From positions 6,138,001 through 6,202,000 of the forward strand of contig NZ_CP092364.2 in NCBI RefSeq assembly GCF_022370755.2: 64,000 nucleotides of DNA. Direction: 5' to 3'. Both the position numbers and the translations under genes were made by a program. This document shows positions 18,169 to 26,429 of the stretch, in pieces. The notes beneath the pieces were generated by a model. It saw only the letters and a list, made by a program, of their open reading frames with translations, searched no databases and was not told the origin of the DNA. This DNA is from Mycolicibacterium goodii. GTDB taxonomy: Bacteria > Actinomycetota > Actinomycetes > Mycobacteriales > Mycobacteriaceae. Numbering within the stretch: the first letter of the stretch is position 1; each line of letters begins with the position of its first letter.

Positions 18169-19245
18169 GTGTTGGAAATCGTCGAGAAAGACATCGGCGC
18201 GTTGGCGCTAGGAGCTACCGTTCTGGGCGCGGGGGGCGGTGGAGATCCATGGGTGAACACGGCGATCCTGGCCCAAGCGATCGCCGAGTACGGCCCCATC
18301 GAGGTGGTCGACGCGTCGCAACTGCCGGCGACAGATCGGGTCGCGACCATTGGACTGGTAGGGGCACCTACGGCGATGCTCGAACAGTTTCCGGGACCGT
18401 GCGAAGTGAAACGAAGTTTGGACCTGCTCGAAAGAGTGGTAGGTGCAAAGTGTGCCGCAGTGATGCCGATCGAAGTCGGCGGAATGAACGCGTTGTTCCC
18501 GCTGGCCGCCGCCGCCTGGGCGGGTGTTCCGTGCCTCGACGCAGATGCCATGCATCGTGCATTTCCGCACATCGACATGACCTTGCCAGCGCTGCGGGGA
18601 GTCCGAGCAGGCCCTGCGGTACTGGCGGGGTGTTCCGGATACGATGTGGTGCTGCGTGCTCCCACCAATCGCGGTATCGAATCGATGGCGCGCGGATGCG
18701 TTCGCGATATGGGGCTGGTGGCGGTGCTCTGCGCCTACCCGATGACTAGTGAGCAGTGCATAAAAACCTGCGCGCAGGGGTCGCTGACGCACTGTCTTGA
18801 AATCGGCCGGCAGCTTGCCGCTGTCGACCCGCACGAGCCCGACGCCCTCGATGGCTTTCTCGGCTTGGTGGGCGGGCGCTGCCTTGTCGATGGGGCCGTC
18901 GTCCACGTCGTACGACCTGAAGTGAACGTCCGCAACGGCCGTGGAACGGTGTTGATCGAGGCTGAAGAGTCGCCGGAACGCCTTGTGCGGATCGAGTACC
19001 AGTCAGAGAACATCATCGCCATCGAGGATGGACGGCCTCTAGCCACCACGCCCGACCTCATCGTTATCCTTCGCCTTGAGACCCTGCAACCGGTGGCCAC
19101 CGAGGCCATCGCGGTCGGGCAGCGGGTGCAGGTCATCGGCATCCCTGTCCACCACGGCTGGACCACCGCCGAGGGAATCGCGATGGCCGGCCCACGAGCT
19201 TATGGGTACGACCTCGATTACTCCGCGTTCGAGAGTGCCGGTTGA
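18169..19245 (+). CDS. DUF917 (S-methyl-thiohydantoin desulfurase-like) protein, copy 2
   Basis: 358 aa, the same length as copy 1 and with the same opening (GATVLGAGGGGDPW) and middle motif (MPIEVGGMNALFPL, CLDADAMHRAFP). Elsewhere the two copies differ substantially, so this is an old duplication or separate acquisition rather than a recent copy. GTG start at 18169. The stop overlaps the TTG start of the following HyuA-like gene. Residue retention suggests it is still functional; substrate unknown. Confidence 0.87.
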   Translation: MLEIVEKDIGALALGATVLGAGGGGDPWVNTAILAQAIAEYGPIEVVDASQLPATDRVATIGLVGAPTAMLEQFPGPCEVKRSLDLLERVVGAKCAAVMPIEVGGMNALFPLAAAAWAGVPCLDADAMHRAFPHIDMTLPALRGVRAGPAVLAGCSGYDVVLRAPTNRGIESMARGCVRDMGLVAVLCAYPMTSEQCIKTCAQGSLTHCLEIGRQLAAVDPHEPDALDGFLGLVGGRCLVDGAVVHVVRPEVNVRNGRGTVLIEAEESPERLVRIEYQSENIIAIEDGRPLATTPDLIVILRLETLQPVATEAIAVGQRVQVIGIPVHHGWTTAEGIAMAGPRAYGYDLDYSAFESAG

Positions 19246-20633
19246 CCAGCTTTCGGTTGGGTATTCACATTGGCGACAGCACGCTCAGTGCCGCGTTGAT
19301 CGACACGTCGCTGCGGGTTGCCACCTCGTTCTCAGTTCCCCGATCCGGCACCTTGGCGGAGTCGTTGGACGCCCTGGTCACGAACGGACCGTCGCGAATC
19401 GATCTAACAGACATTGCCTATGTCGGGATCGTGGTCAACGTCGGCCGGGAAGCGATCGAGCACCAGGATCTTGCGAAGGTCGGAGCCTTACGCATCTCGG
19501 CGCCGGCCAGTATCTCGGTTCCGCCAGCGGCGACGTGGCCTGCCGAGTTGGCCGCAAGCGTCGTTGTGGAATCGGCTGTCATCGGTGGTGGACACGACTA
19601 CACCGGCGGTGAACTCGCCGACCTCGATCTCGCGGCAGTGCGTTCCTTCGCATTTCGCTGCCGCGGCGCGGTGGACGCGATCGCAGTCACCGGATTGTGT
19701 TCGACCGTCAACTCTGACCATGAACAGCGAGCCGCCGCAATCATTCGATCGGTGCTCGGTCACCGGATTCCGGTCACTCTGGCACACGAGATCGGGGGTG
19801 TCGGACTCTTGCAGCGTGAGAACGGCGCCATCCTCAACGCGGCTCTGGTTCGGTCGTTCACCCGGGCGCTGCGTGCCTGCAGTGACAAGCTGACTCGTCG
19901 CGGCCTGACTGGCGAGATCCTCATTGCCCAGAACGACGGAACTTTGCTGAGTTTGGCCGAAGCAGCGCGGCGCCCGATCTTCACCCTGGAAAGCGGTACT
20001 CCACACGCCATGCGCGGCGCCGCGCACCTGTCTAACACGACCAATGCCATTGTCGCTCATGCAGAGCCGACGATGATCAGGTTCGGAGCGCTGGTGGACG
20101 GGTATCCGCTGGAGTCCACCCTTCCGACCGACATCGTGGGTATCCGCACTCATTGTCGGATGCCTGATCTCATCACGATTCGCGCGGGCCGAGCGTCTCC
20201 TCTCGGCCCGGATGTCTTGTCAGAGTCGGAACAACGTTGGTGTGTAAGTGCGGCAGAACGCCTAGCGGGTCCGCACCGTGACATGCCTCTGCTCGGGGTG
20301 GGAGACAGCGCCAACCTGCTCGAGCGGATCGGCGGTGCCGCGCGCGAGGTAGCGGTGGTGGAACACGCCGCCGCCGCCGCGGCGGTCGGGGCTGCAGTCG
20401 CTGACGTCTCAGGGAGTATCGATCGAACGTGTGACTACGAAAATCAGTCTCGGGAAAAGCTCTTGGCGGAAAGTATCGAAGCCGCCACACTTGCTGCCGT
20501 GCGATCCGGCGCCGATATCCGGCACATCAGGATCGACAGTGTCAGGGAGACGCCCTTGGGCTATTCGCCGGGTCGAGGCGCACGAATACGAGTTCGGGCG
20601 GTGGGTCCCGTACTCGACTTGCAATCGCGATGA
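19242..20633 (+). CDS. HyuA-like protein with degenerate ATPase motifs
   Basis: 463 aa, homologous along its length to the HyuA at 16392-17942 (shared QRENGAILNA, QNDGTLLSLAE, SGTPHAMRGAAHLS). Both phosphate-binding motifs are ruined: residues 6-14 read LGIHIGDST where the intact copy has LGIDVGGTN, and residues 273-282 read HAEPTMIRFG where it has DIGGTTTDIG. It is therefore unlikely to hydrolyse ATP as HyuA does and may be a structural or regulatory subunit. TTG start overlaps the upstream DUF917 stop. About 50 residues shorter than the intact copy. Confidence 0.85.
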   Translation: MTSFRLGIHIGDSTLSAALIDTSLRVATSFSVPRSGTLAESLDALVTNGPSRIDLTDIAYVGIVVNVGREAIEHQDLAKVGALRISAPASISVPPAATWPAELAASVVVESAVIGGGHDYTGGELADLDLAAVRSFAFRCRGAVDAIAVTGLCSTVNSDHEQRAAAIIRSVLGHRIPVTLAHEIGGVGLLQRENGAILNAALVRSFTRALRACSDKLTRRGLTGEILIAQNDGTLLSLAEAARRPIFTLESGTPHAMRGAAHLSNTTNAIVAHAEPTMIRFGALVDGYPLESTLPTDIVGIRTHCRMPDLITIRAGRASPLGPDVLSESEQRWCVSAAERLAGPHRDMPLLGVGDSANLLERIGGAAREVAVVEHAAAAAAVGAAVADVSGSIDRTCDYENQSREKLLAESIEAATLAAVRSGADIRHIRIDSVRETPLGYSPGRGARIRVRAVGPVLDLQSR

Positions 20634-20676
20634 CGTCGTCTCAACCCGTCTCGTCAGCTCCCGAAGAGGAAACATC

Positions 20677-22248
20677 TTGTCTCTCAACGTCGCTCAACTG
20701 ATTGCCAGCGGTATCCTGAGCGATACCGAACTCGTTGGCGGACGACGGGGGCTGGGCCGCCGTGTCCGTACCGTTACGTCCTGCGACTCTGCACATCGCC
20801 TGCGAACGCTGGGTACCGACACTGTCGCGGTGTTCACCTCCGAGGGCCCCACCATCGAAGATCTCGACGCTGAGACCGCGATCCGGCTGGCCGGCGGCCT
20901 CAACCTGTCCGCGTTGGTCTTCCCCAGTCAGGAGCCACGCGACGCCCTGGTGACGACTCGCCGGCTGGCGGACAAACTGGGGTTGCCCGTCATCGTCTGT
21001 CGATTGACCTCGACCGCCGAGGCGGTCGACCGCCTCGACAACCTGGCGCGGTTCCCGGAACTTGCGACCGCGCGGTCTTTGCAGGAGTTCATCCGCAAAC
21101 TACGCCATACCGGACAATCACCCGACCGGCTCCTTGCTGCCTTGACCGAACAACTTTCCTGCCCGGTAGCTCTTATCGACAGCCACGGACGACGAGTCCG
21201 TGGCACCACCGCATTCGAAGCCTCTGAGACTCTCCTCGAGCACCTCAGGCAGTCACCAGCTGTTGGAAGGACGATCGAGGACGACACTGGTGGTGTGACC
21301 GTCATAGAACCGATCACCCGGTCACAGGAACGGACGGCACACCTTTGGCTGGCTGCGGACATCGAGTCACGTATCGAGGCTCGCGTGGACCATGCGCGTC
21401 ACCTCCTTGCTGTGTCGGCCTGGCCGCTCACGGCCGCCCTGCTTCAGCGCACACTCACCGGTGAGCGCGAGGGGCGCCAGCGATCGATGTTGCTCACCGA
21501 GATAGTGGAGCACTCGGATTCGCTGCCACGCCAGACCGTCGAACGGGCTGCGGCGCTCGGTTGGCAACTGTCGGGATGGCACACTGCTGTCGCGGTCACC
21601 AGCCGAGACGGAGGAGCTGATGCCCGGGGGAGCCTGGCCGCTCGGGTGGTCGAAGACGGTCTCAAACTCCACAAGATCAACGCTGACCTCGTGGAACGTC
21701 CGGAGGGCTGGGTCTTTTGGATCACGACCGAGCTCGAGCCGTCTACGGGCGACGGCGTCGCACTGATGGACCGGATTCGAACGGCCCTCGAGTGGGTGAA
21801 CCATGAGGTGCCGTCGGCGTCGCTGGCCGCCGGCGTCGGTCTACCCTTCGAGGGCCCGGAGGGTATCAGGAGATCGATCCAGGAGGCTGAGCACGCATGC
21901 CTACTTGCCCGGACAAGTTCGCAGCCGGTCGCCGTCGAGCATAGTGACTCCACCAGCGTTCGCCGGCTGTTGATCGGCTACTACTCGAACCGCGCCCTAC
22001 GGGAAGTCGCGGCACATTTGATGGCTCCGCTGCGGGAGGCCGACACCTCCGGCGATTTGGAGCGCACCATGGCGGCATTCCTGGACAACAAGTCCTCGGC
22101 CACCGCGACGGCCAAAGCGCTCAACATCCACCGCAACACGGTTCTGCATCGGCTCGAGAAAATCACCGCCTTGTTGAAGCTGGACTTCGCCGACGCCGAG
22201 GACAGACTGGCTGCGCAGCTTGCGGTCCACCTCGCCGAACTGAACTGA
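20677..22248 (+). CDS. PucR-family transcriptional regulator
   Basis: About 523 aa. The N-terminal PucR domain (~1-125, NVAQLIASGILSDTELVGG...) is of the type found in purine/allantoin utilisation regulators, then a GGDEF-like/CdaR middle region, and a C-terminal PucR helix-turn-helix (TATAKALNIHRNTVLHRLEKI). TTG 20677 was chosen because a GAAGAGGA ribosome-binding sequence precedes it and the family domain begins at once; the frame is open further upstream but reads through the previous gene. It lies 43 bp behind the HyuA-like gene and is the only regulator of the island, so it probably controls the divergent hyuA/DUF917 promoters. Confidence 0.88.
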   Translation: MSLNVAQLIASGILSDTELVGGRRGLGRRVRTVTSCDSAHRLRTLGTDTVAVFTSEGPTIEDLDAETAIRLAGGLNLSALVFPSQEPRDALVTTRRLADKLGLPVIVCRLTSTAEAVDRLDNLARFPELATARSLQEFIRKLRHTGQSPDRLLAALTEQLSCPVALIDSHGRRVRGTTAFEASETLLEHLRQSPAVGRTIEDDTGGVTVIEPITRSQERTAHLWLAADIESRIEARVDHARHLLAVSAWPLTAALLQRTLTGEREGRQRSMLLTEIVEHSDSLPRQTVERAAALGWQLSGWHTAVAVTSRDGGADARGSLAARVVEDGLKLHKINADLVERPEGWVFWITTELEPSTGDGVALMDRIRTALEWVNHEVPSASLAAGVGLPFEGPEGIRRSIQEAEHACLLARTSSQPVAVEHSDSTSVRRLLIGYYSNRALREVAAHLMAPLREADTSGDLERTMAAFLDNKSSATATAKALNIHRNTVLHRLEKITALLKLDFADAEDRLAAQLAVHLAELN

Positions 22249-22363
22249 TACGACAGAACGCCCAACAACATCATCCTGACCGCACGAATTGCACATTGCT
22301 CTTCTTTCCAAACCGGGAGCACGCTGGCCCTGACCTTTTCACCTATCTGGAAGGTGGTCGACA

Positions 22364-22999
22364 GTGGCGACTTCTGTGGACAGACGACCGGCCGCGCTTT
22401 CCCCGCAACGGGTGCGTGAGATCATCGGTGAGCCAGAGGCGCTGGCGGCAGCCAAGGTACAGCCCGCTCTAGACGTCCATTTCCGGCGCTTCATCGCGCA
22501 TTCCCCCTTCCTGTGCATGGCCACCTCGCATGCCGACGGCACTGCCGACTGCTCACCGCGCGGTGACTATCCCGGGTTCGTGAAGGTGCTGGACGACACC
22601 ACTGTGGCGATCCCCGATCGGGTGGGCAATGCCCGAATTGACTCCTTTGAGAACCTGGCGACTAATTCCAGTATCGGACTGATCTTCTTGGTGCCAGGCC
22701 ACCGAGAGACGCTTCGCGTCAACGGCAAGGGCTACCTGACCGAGGATGACGATGTGCTCACCCGTTTGCAAGTGGAGGGTAAGACGCCGCGGCTGGCAGT
22801 GATTGTCGAGGTCGAAGAGGCTTTCATCCATTGCGGTAGAGCGATCATCCGGTCTCGACTGTGGGATCCGGACAGCCAAACACTGGCGGCTGAGGTTCCG
22901 AGCATGGCTGACATGGTCGCAGATCAAATTCGCCCGGAAGGACTCGACGCCGAAACTATCAACGGCGTAGTCGAAGTCGGCTACAAGACTCTTTTCTGA
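22364..22999 (+). CDS. FMN-dependent PPOX-type (split-barrel) flavoprotein
   Basis: 211 aa, pyridoxamine-phosphate-oxidase-like fold of the subfamily named after MSMEG_1061. Landmarks include FLCMATSHADGTADCSPRGD, VAIPDRVGNARIDSFENL and a C-terminal helix ending VEVGYKTLF. GTG 22364 is preceded by a GGAAGGTGG ribosome-binding sequence. Function is unknown, but the next gene encodes a flavin/2Fe-2S reductase, and proteins fusing these two kinds of module exist, so it may receive electrons from it. Confidence 0.87.
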   Translation: MATSVDRRPAALSPQRVREIIGEPEALAAAKVQPALDVHFRRFIAHSPFLCMATSHADGTADCSPRGDYPGFVKVLDDTTVAIPDRVGNARIDSFENLATNSSIGLIFLVPGHRETLRVNGKGYLTEDDDVLTRLQVEGKTPRLAVIVEVEEAFIHCGRAIIRSRLWDPDSQTLAAEVPSMADMVADQIRPEGLDAETINGVVEVGYKTLF

Positions 23000-23019
23000 C
23001 AGAATCGGAGCCGATCACC

Positions 23020-23970
23020 ATGAAGGATCTCGCAGCGACACCCCTCCGGGGTCAGGACGTCCGAGTCGAAGCAATCACGAAGTTGGCCCCGGACATCGTC
23101 GAGGTATTGTTTCGTTCCGAATCAGGCAGCGAGTTGGCACCCTGGGACGCCGGTGCGCACATTGACCTCACTTTGCCCAACTGGTTGGTGCGCCAGTATT
23201 CACTGTGCGGAGACCCCGCTGACCTACAGCGGTACCGGATAGCGGTGCGGCGTGAGAAGTTGAGTCGCGGTGGATCTGAGTACATACACGACTTTCTCCG
23301 TATCGGTGCGAAGCTGACCATCTCACCACCGCGCAACACCTTTGAGGCACCCCAGCCCGGAACTCCGATGATGTTCATCGCAGGTGGTATCGGGATCACG
23401 CCGATGCTGCCGATGTTCCTGGGCGCCCGTGCTGCGGGCGAGCGTGCCACGCTGTTGTACACAGGACGGTCACGTTCCAGCATGGCATTTCTGGACGAGC
23501 TCGATCCGCACAGTGACAACCTCATCGTGGCATCTGATGACCAGGAGGGACGCCCCGACTTCTCGGAACTGGCCGCAAATCTCGACTGCGGCACCCAGGT
23601 CTACGCGTGCGGACCCGAACCGATGCTCGCGGCGGTCGAGAACGCGTTCGCGGCAGCGGACGGGATGCCGGTACAGGTCGAACGGTTCCGCCCCCGGGCA
23701 CGAGTGTTTCCGCCCAACAACGAGTTCGAAGTCATGTGCGCCAGATCTAACCAGACTGTTACCGTCGGCAGCAACGAGACGATGCTGGACGCGCTGACCA
23801 AGGCCGGTATCGCCACAGTCAGCGGATGCCGAGAGGGTGTCTGCGGAAGTTGCGAGATAGCAGTTCTCTCAGGCGAACCCGAGCATCGAGACGACGTCGG
23901 GGCACCCGACGGGCGGATGTATCCGTGCGTATCGAGGTCACGCACGGAGCTCATCGTGGTCGATGTCTAG
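23020..23970 (+). CDS. PDR/VanB-type flavin and [2Fe-2S] oxidoreductase
   Basis: 316 aa with three modules in order: flavin-binding barrel (RQYSLCGD, ~residue 70), NAD(P)-binding domain (GGIGITPMLPM, ~residues 123-135; YACGPEPML), and a C-terminal plant-type ferredoxin domain with cluster cysteines in SGCREGVCGSC and YPCVSRS. Such reductases pass electrons from NAD(P)H to a Rieske oxygenase or, here more likely, to the adjacent PPOX-type flavoprotein, because no oxygenase gene is present. The ATG is 20 bp after the preceding stop. Confidence 0.93.
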   Translation: MKDLAATPLRGQDVRVEAITKLAPDIVEVLFRSESGSELAPWDAGAHIDLTLPNWLVRQYSLCGDPADLQRYRIAVRREKLSRGGSEYIHDFLRIGAKLTISPPRNTFEAPQPGTPMMFIAGGIGITPMLPMFLGARAAGERATLLYTGRSRSSMAFLDELDPHSDNLIVASDDQEGRPDFSELAANLDCGTQVYACGPEPMLAAVENAFAAADGMPVQVERFRPRARVFPPNNEFEVMCARSNQTVTVGSNETMLDALTKAGIATVSGCREGVCGSCEIAVLSGEPEHRDDVGAPDGRMYPCVSRSRTELIVVDV

Positions 23971-24342
23971 CTCAAGTTCCTCCGACACGGTGTCCTGATT
24001 CCGCGGCGAAGCCACAGGTTTAATGCCGCCCACATCCGGAATACCTTGGCATACAAGCCTGGCTGCACGAACGATGGATGTCTCGCGTCGGCGAGCTGTC
24101 GTGCAACGATGTTATGGCCGTCCGGCCACGATACTTTGACAGCAACGGTCAGACACCTCTCCAATCGTGGGTGCCGAGGTCCGCGGAGGACGGCCACGCA
24201 AATTGCGCAGTGTCGCAGGCCCCGATGTGGGGCCAACTACGCAGAGTGCGCAATCTCACGAGCAACAGTTGTGCAGTCTGTAACGAGGTGTTTGGGTGAA
24301 AACCATCAAGCGTCAAATCCGTTGTAAATAAGGAGGAATGAC
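23971..24342. other. 372-bp intergenic region with nested inverted repeats before the 2-oxoacid dehydrogenase operon
   Basis: No convincing gene is seen; short frames on both strands lack recognisable domains. The right part holds a symmetric element: outer arms ATTGCGCA (24202-24209) and TGCGCAAT (24247-24254), inner hairpin GGCCCC-N5-GGGGCC (24218-24234). It ends with a strong AGGAGG (24331-24336) six bases before the GTG of the E1 alpha gene. The element is a candidate operator or structured leader. Confidence 0.45.
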
Positions 24343-25431
24343 GTGCACAAGATCGAGAACACACCTACGCAACTGCTGAGCGAAGAGGGGCTGCGGGTTG
24401 ACGACGACGTGTTGGCACCGCTTGTCGCAGACATCGATGATGTCCGGCTGCGCGACCTGTACGAGGACCTTGTGGTTGTGCGCCGCATCGACACCGAAGC
24501 CACGGCCCTGCAGCGGCAAGGCGAACTAGGTCTCTGGGCGCCACTTCTCGGCCAGGAGGCCGCCCAGGTGGGATCAGCGCGGGCACTCGATGCTGAAGAC
24601 TTCGTGTTCGCCAGTTACCGCGAACACGGCGTCGCCTACTGCCGCGACGTCGATCCGACCCACATGCTGCGGTTCTGGCGCGGGTCGACCCATTCGGGCT
24701 GGAATCCGCACGAGTACCGAATGACCACACCGGCAATCATTGTCGGATGCCAGGCGCTCCATGCGACAGGTTATGCGCTGGGAACCGCTCTGGACGGAGC
24801 GTCCGGCGCCACCATCACCTACTTCGGCGACGGCGCCACCAGCCAAGGAGACATCTCCGAGGCTTTCGGATTCGCGGCGAGCTTCAAAGCGCCGGTGGTG
24901 TTCTTCTGCCAGAACAACCAATGGGCCATTTCGGAGCCGGTATCGCTGCAAACGACAGTCACCATCGCCGAGCGGGGCCGCGGGTTCGGTATTCCCTCGA
25001 TCCGGGTGGACGGCAACGATGTACTCGCGGTCCTTGCCGCCACGCGGGCAGCACTGACAGATGCACGAGACGGAAACGGCCCCAGCCTGATCGAGGCCGT
25101 CACCTACCGTATGGGTCCACATACCACTTCCGACGACCCGACTCGCTACCGGCCTTCGACTCTCGACGACGAGTGGAGCGCCAAAGACCCCCTTGACCGG
25201 GTCCGAAAGCTCCTCGAGCGCCAGGGGATTTACGACGACGATTACCACGCCCGAGTTCAGGCGCGTGCCGACGAAGTCGCCGCGGCCCTGCGCAAAGGTT
25301 GTCTGGGGACTGTAGAACCCGAACCGATGTCCCTGTTCGACAACGTGTACTCACACACCCACCCGCTGGTAGCCGAAGAGCGGGAGCAGTTCGCTTCCTA
25401 TCTAGCAGGTTTCGAAGGATCGACAATATGA
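24343..25431 (+). CDS. Branched-chain-type 2-oxoacid dehydrogenase E1 alpha subunit
   Basis: 362 aa. Thiamine-diphosphate enzyme; the cofactor motif runs from GDG (residues 162-164, YFGDGATSQGD) to NN (191-192, FFCQNNQWAIS). With E1 beta it decarboxylates a 2-oxoacid and reductively acylates the lipoyl group of E2. GTG start with an excellent Shine-Dalgarno (AGGAGG). The stop overlaps the E1 beta ATG. Two-subunit E1 and the following amino-acid dehydrogenase suggest branched-chain oxoacids rather than pyruvate; sequence alone does not prove the substrate. Confidence 0.93.
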   Translation: MHKIENTPTQLLSEEGLRVDDDVLAPLVADIDDVRLRDLYEDLVVVRRIDTEATALQRQGELGLWAPLLGQEAAQVGSARALDAEDFVFASYREHGVAYCRDVDPTHMLRFWRGSTHSGWNPHEYRMTTPAIIVGCQALHATGYALGTALDGASGATITYFGDGATSQGDISEAFGFAASFKAPVVFFCQNNQWAISEPVSLQTTVTIAERGRGFGIPSIRVDGNDVLAVLAATRAALTDARDGNGPSLIEAVTYRMGPHTTSDDPTRYRPSTLDDEWSAKDPLDRVRKLLERQGIYDDDYHARVQARADEVAAALRKGCLGTVEPEPMSLFDNVYSHTHPLVAEEREQFASYLAGFEGSTI

Positions 25432-26411
25432 GCATCAATATGCCACTGGGCAAGGCGCTGAACGCAGGCCTGCGGCGCGCTCTGGAAGACGACCCGAAGG
25501 TCCTCCTTCTGGGGGAGGACATCGGTGCCTTGGGGGGTGTCTTCCGTATCACAGACGGCCTGCAGAAGGACTTTGGTCCCCAGCGGGTCATCGACACCCC
25601 TCTGGCTGAGTCAGGAATCATCGGCACCGCAATCGGACTCGCGATGCGCGGGTTCCGGCCGGTGTGTGAGATACAGTTCGACGGATTCATCTACCCCGCC
25701 TTCGATCAGATCGTCTCGCAGGTCGCAAAATTGCATTACCGTACCGGCGGCAATGTGCGGATGCCGATCACCATTCGCGTTCCCTACGGCGGAGGGATCG
25801 GCGCTATCGAACACCACTCCGAGTCCCCGGAAGGATACTTCGCTCAAACCGCCGGACTCCGGGTGGTCACGTGCAGTAACGCCGCTGACGCCGCCCTGAT
25901 GATTCGCCAGGCCATCGGCTGTGACGACCCGGTGTTGTTCTTCGAACCGAAACGCCGCTACTGGGATAAGGGTGACGTCGACCTCGATGCCGATCCGGAC
26001 TCGTTCCCGCTGCATAGAGCGCGGATCCTCGTGGAAGGGACCGACGCCACAGTGGTGACATACGGCCCTCTTGTCAGGACCGCCGTACAAGCCGCCGAAG
26101 TGGCAGCCGCAGAGGGTATCTCGATCGAAGTCATCGACCTTCGTTCGATCTCCCCGGTCGACATCGACACCATCGCCGCTTCGGTCCGTAAGACCGGTCG
26201 CCTGATCGTCACGCACGAAGCATCGACGTTCATGGGCATCGGGGCCGAAATCGCCGCCCGTATTACCGAACGCTGCTTCTATCACCTCGAGGCACCGGTC
26301 CTGCGAGTGGGTGGGTTCGCCGTACCGTACCCACCCGCCAAGCTTGAAAAATTCTTCCTGCCCGACGTCGACCGAATCCTCGACGCTGTTGACCGGTCGA
26401 TCGCTGCGTAA
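25428..26411 (+). CDS. 2-oxoacid dehydrogenase E1 beta subunit
   Basis: 327 aa, transketolase-type pyrimidine-binding plus C-terminal domain. Landmarks: LLGEDIGALGGVFRIT near the start, VIDTPLAESGIIGTAIGLAM, FDGFIYPAFDQIVSQ, and the C-terminal VTHEASTFMGIGAEIA. It completes the E1 heterotetramer with the gene upstream, whose stop its ATG overlaps (ATGA). The E2 gene follows 18 bp downstream with an AAGGGGACAAGGA ribosome-binding region. Confidence 0.94.
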   Translation: MSINMPLGKALNAGLRRALEDDPKVLLLGEDIGALGGVFRITDGLQKDFGPQRVIDTPLAESGIIGTAIGLAMRGFRPVCEIQFDGFIYPAFDQIVSQVAKLHYRTGGNVRMPITIRVPYGGGIGAIEHHSESPEGYFAQTAGLRVVTCSNAADAALMIRQAIGCDDPVLFFEPKRRYWDKGDVDLDADPDSFPLHRARILVEGTDATVVTYGPLVRTAVQAAEVAAAEGISIEVIDLRSISPVDIDTIAASVRKTGRLIVTHEASTFMGIGAEIAARITERCFYHLEAPVLRVGGFAVPYPPAKLEKFFLPDVDRILDAVDRSIAA

Positions 26412-26429
26412 GGGGACAAGGAATCCACC

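Noticed and set aside
23967..24327. Small ORFs in the gap before the E1 alpha gene
   Set aside because: Frames on both strands lack RBS, domains and normal codon bias; the nested repeats better explain the sequence.
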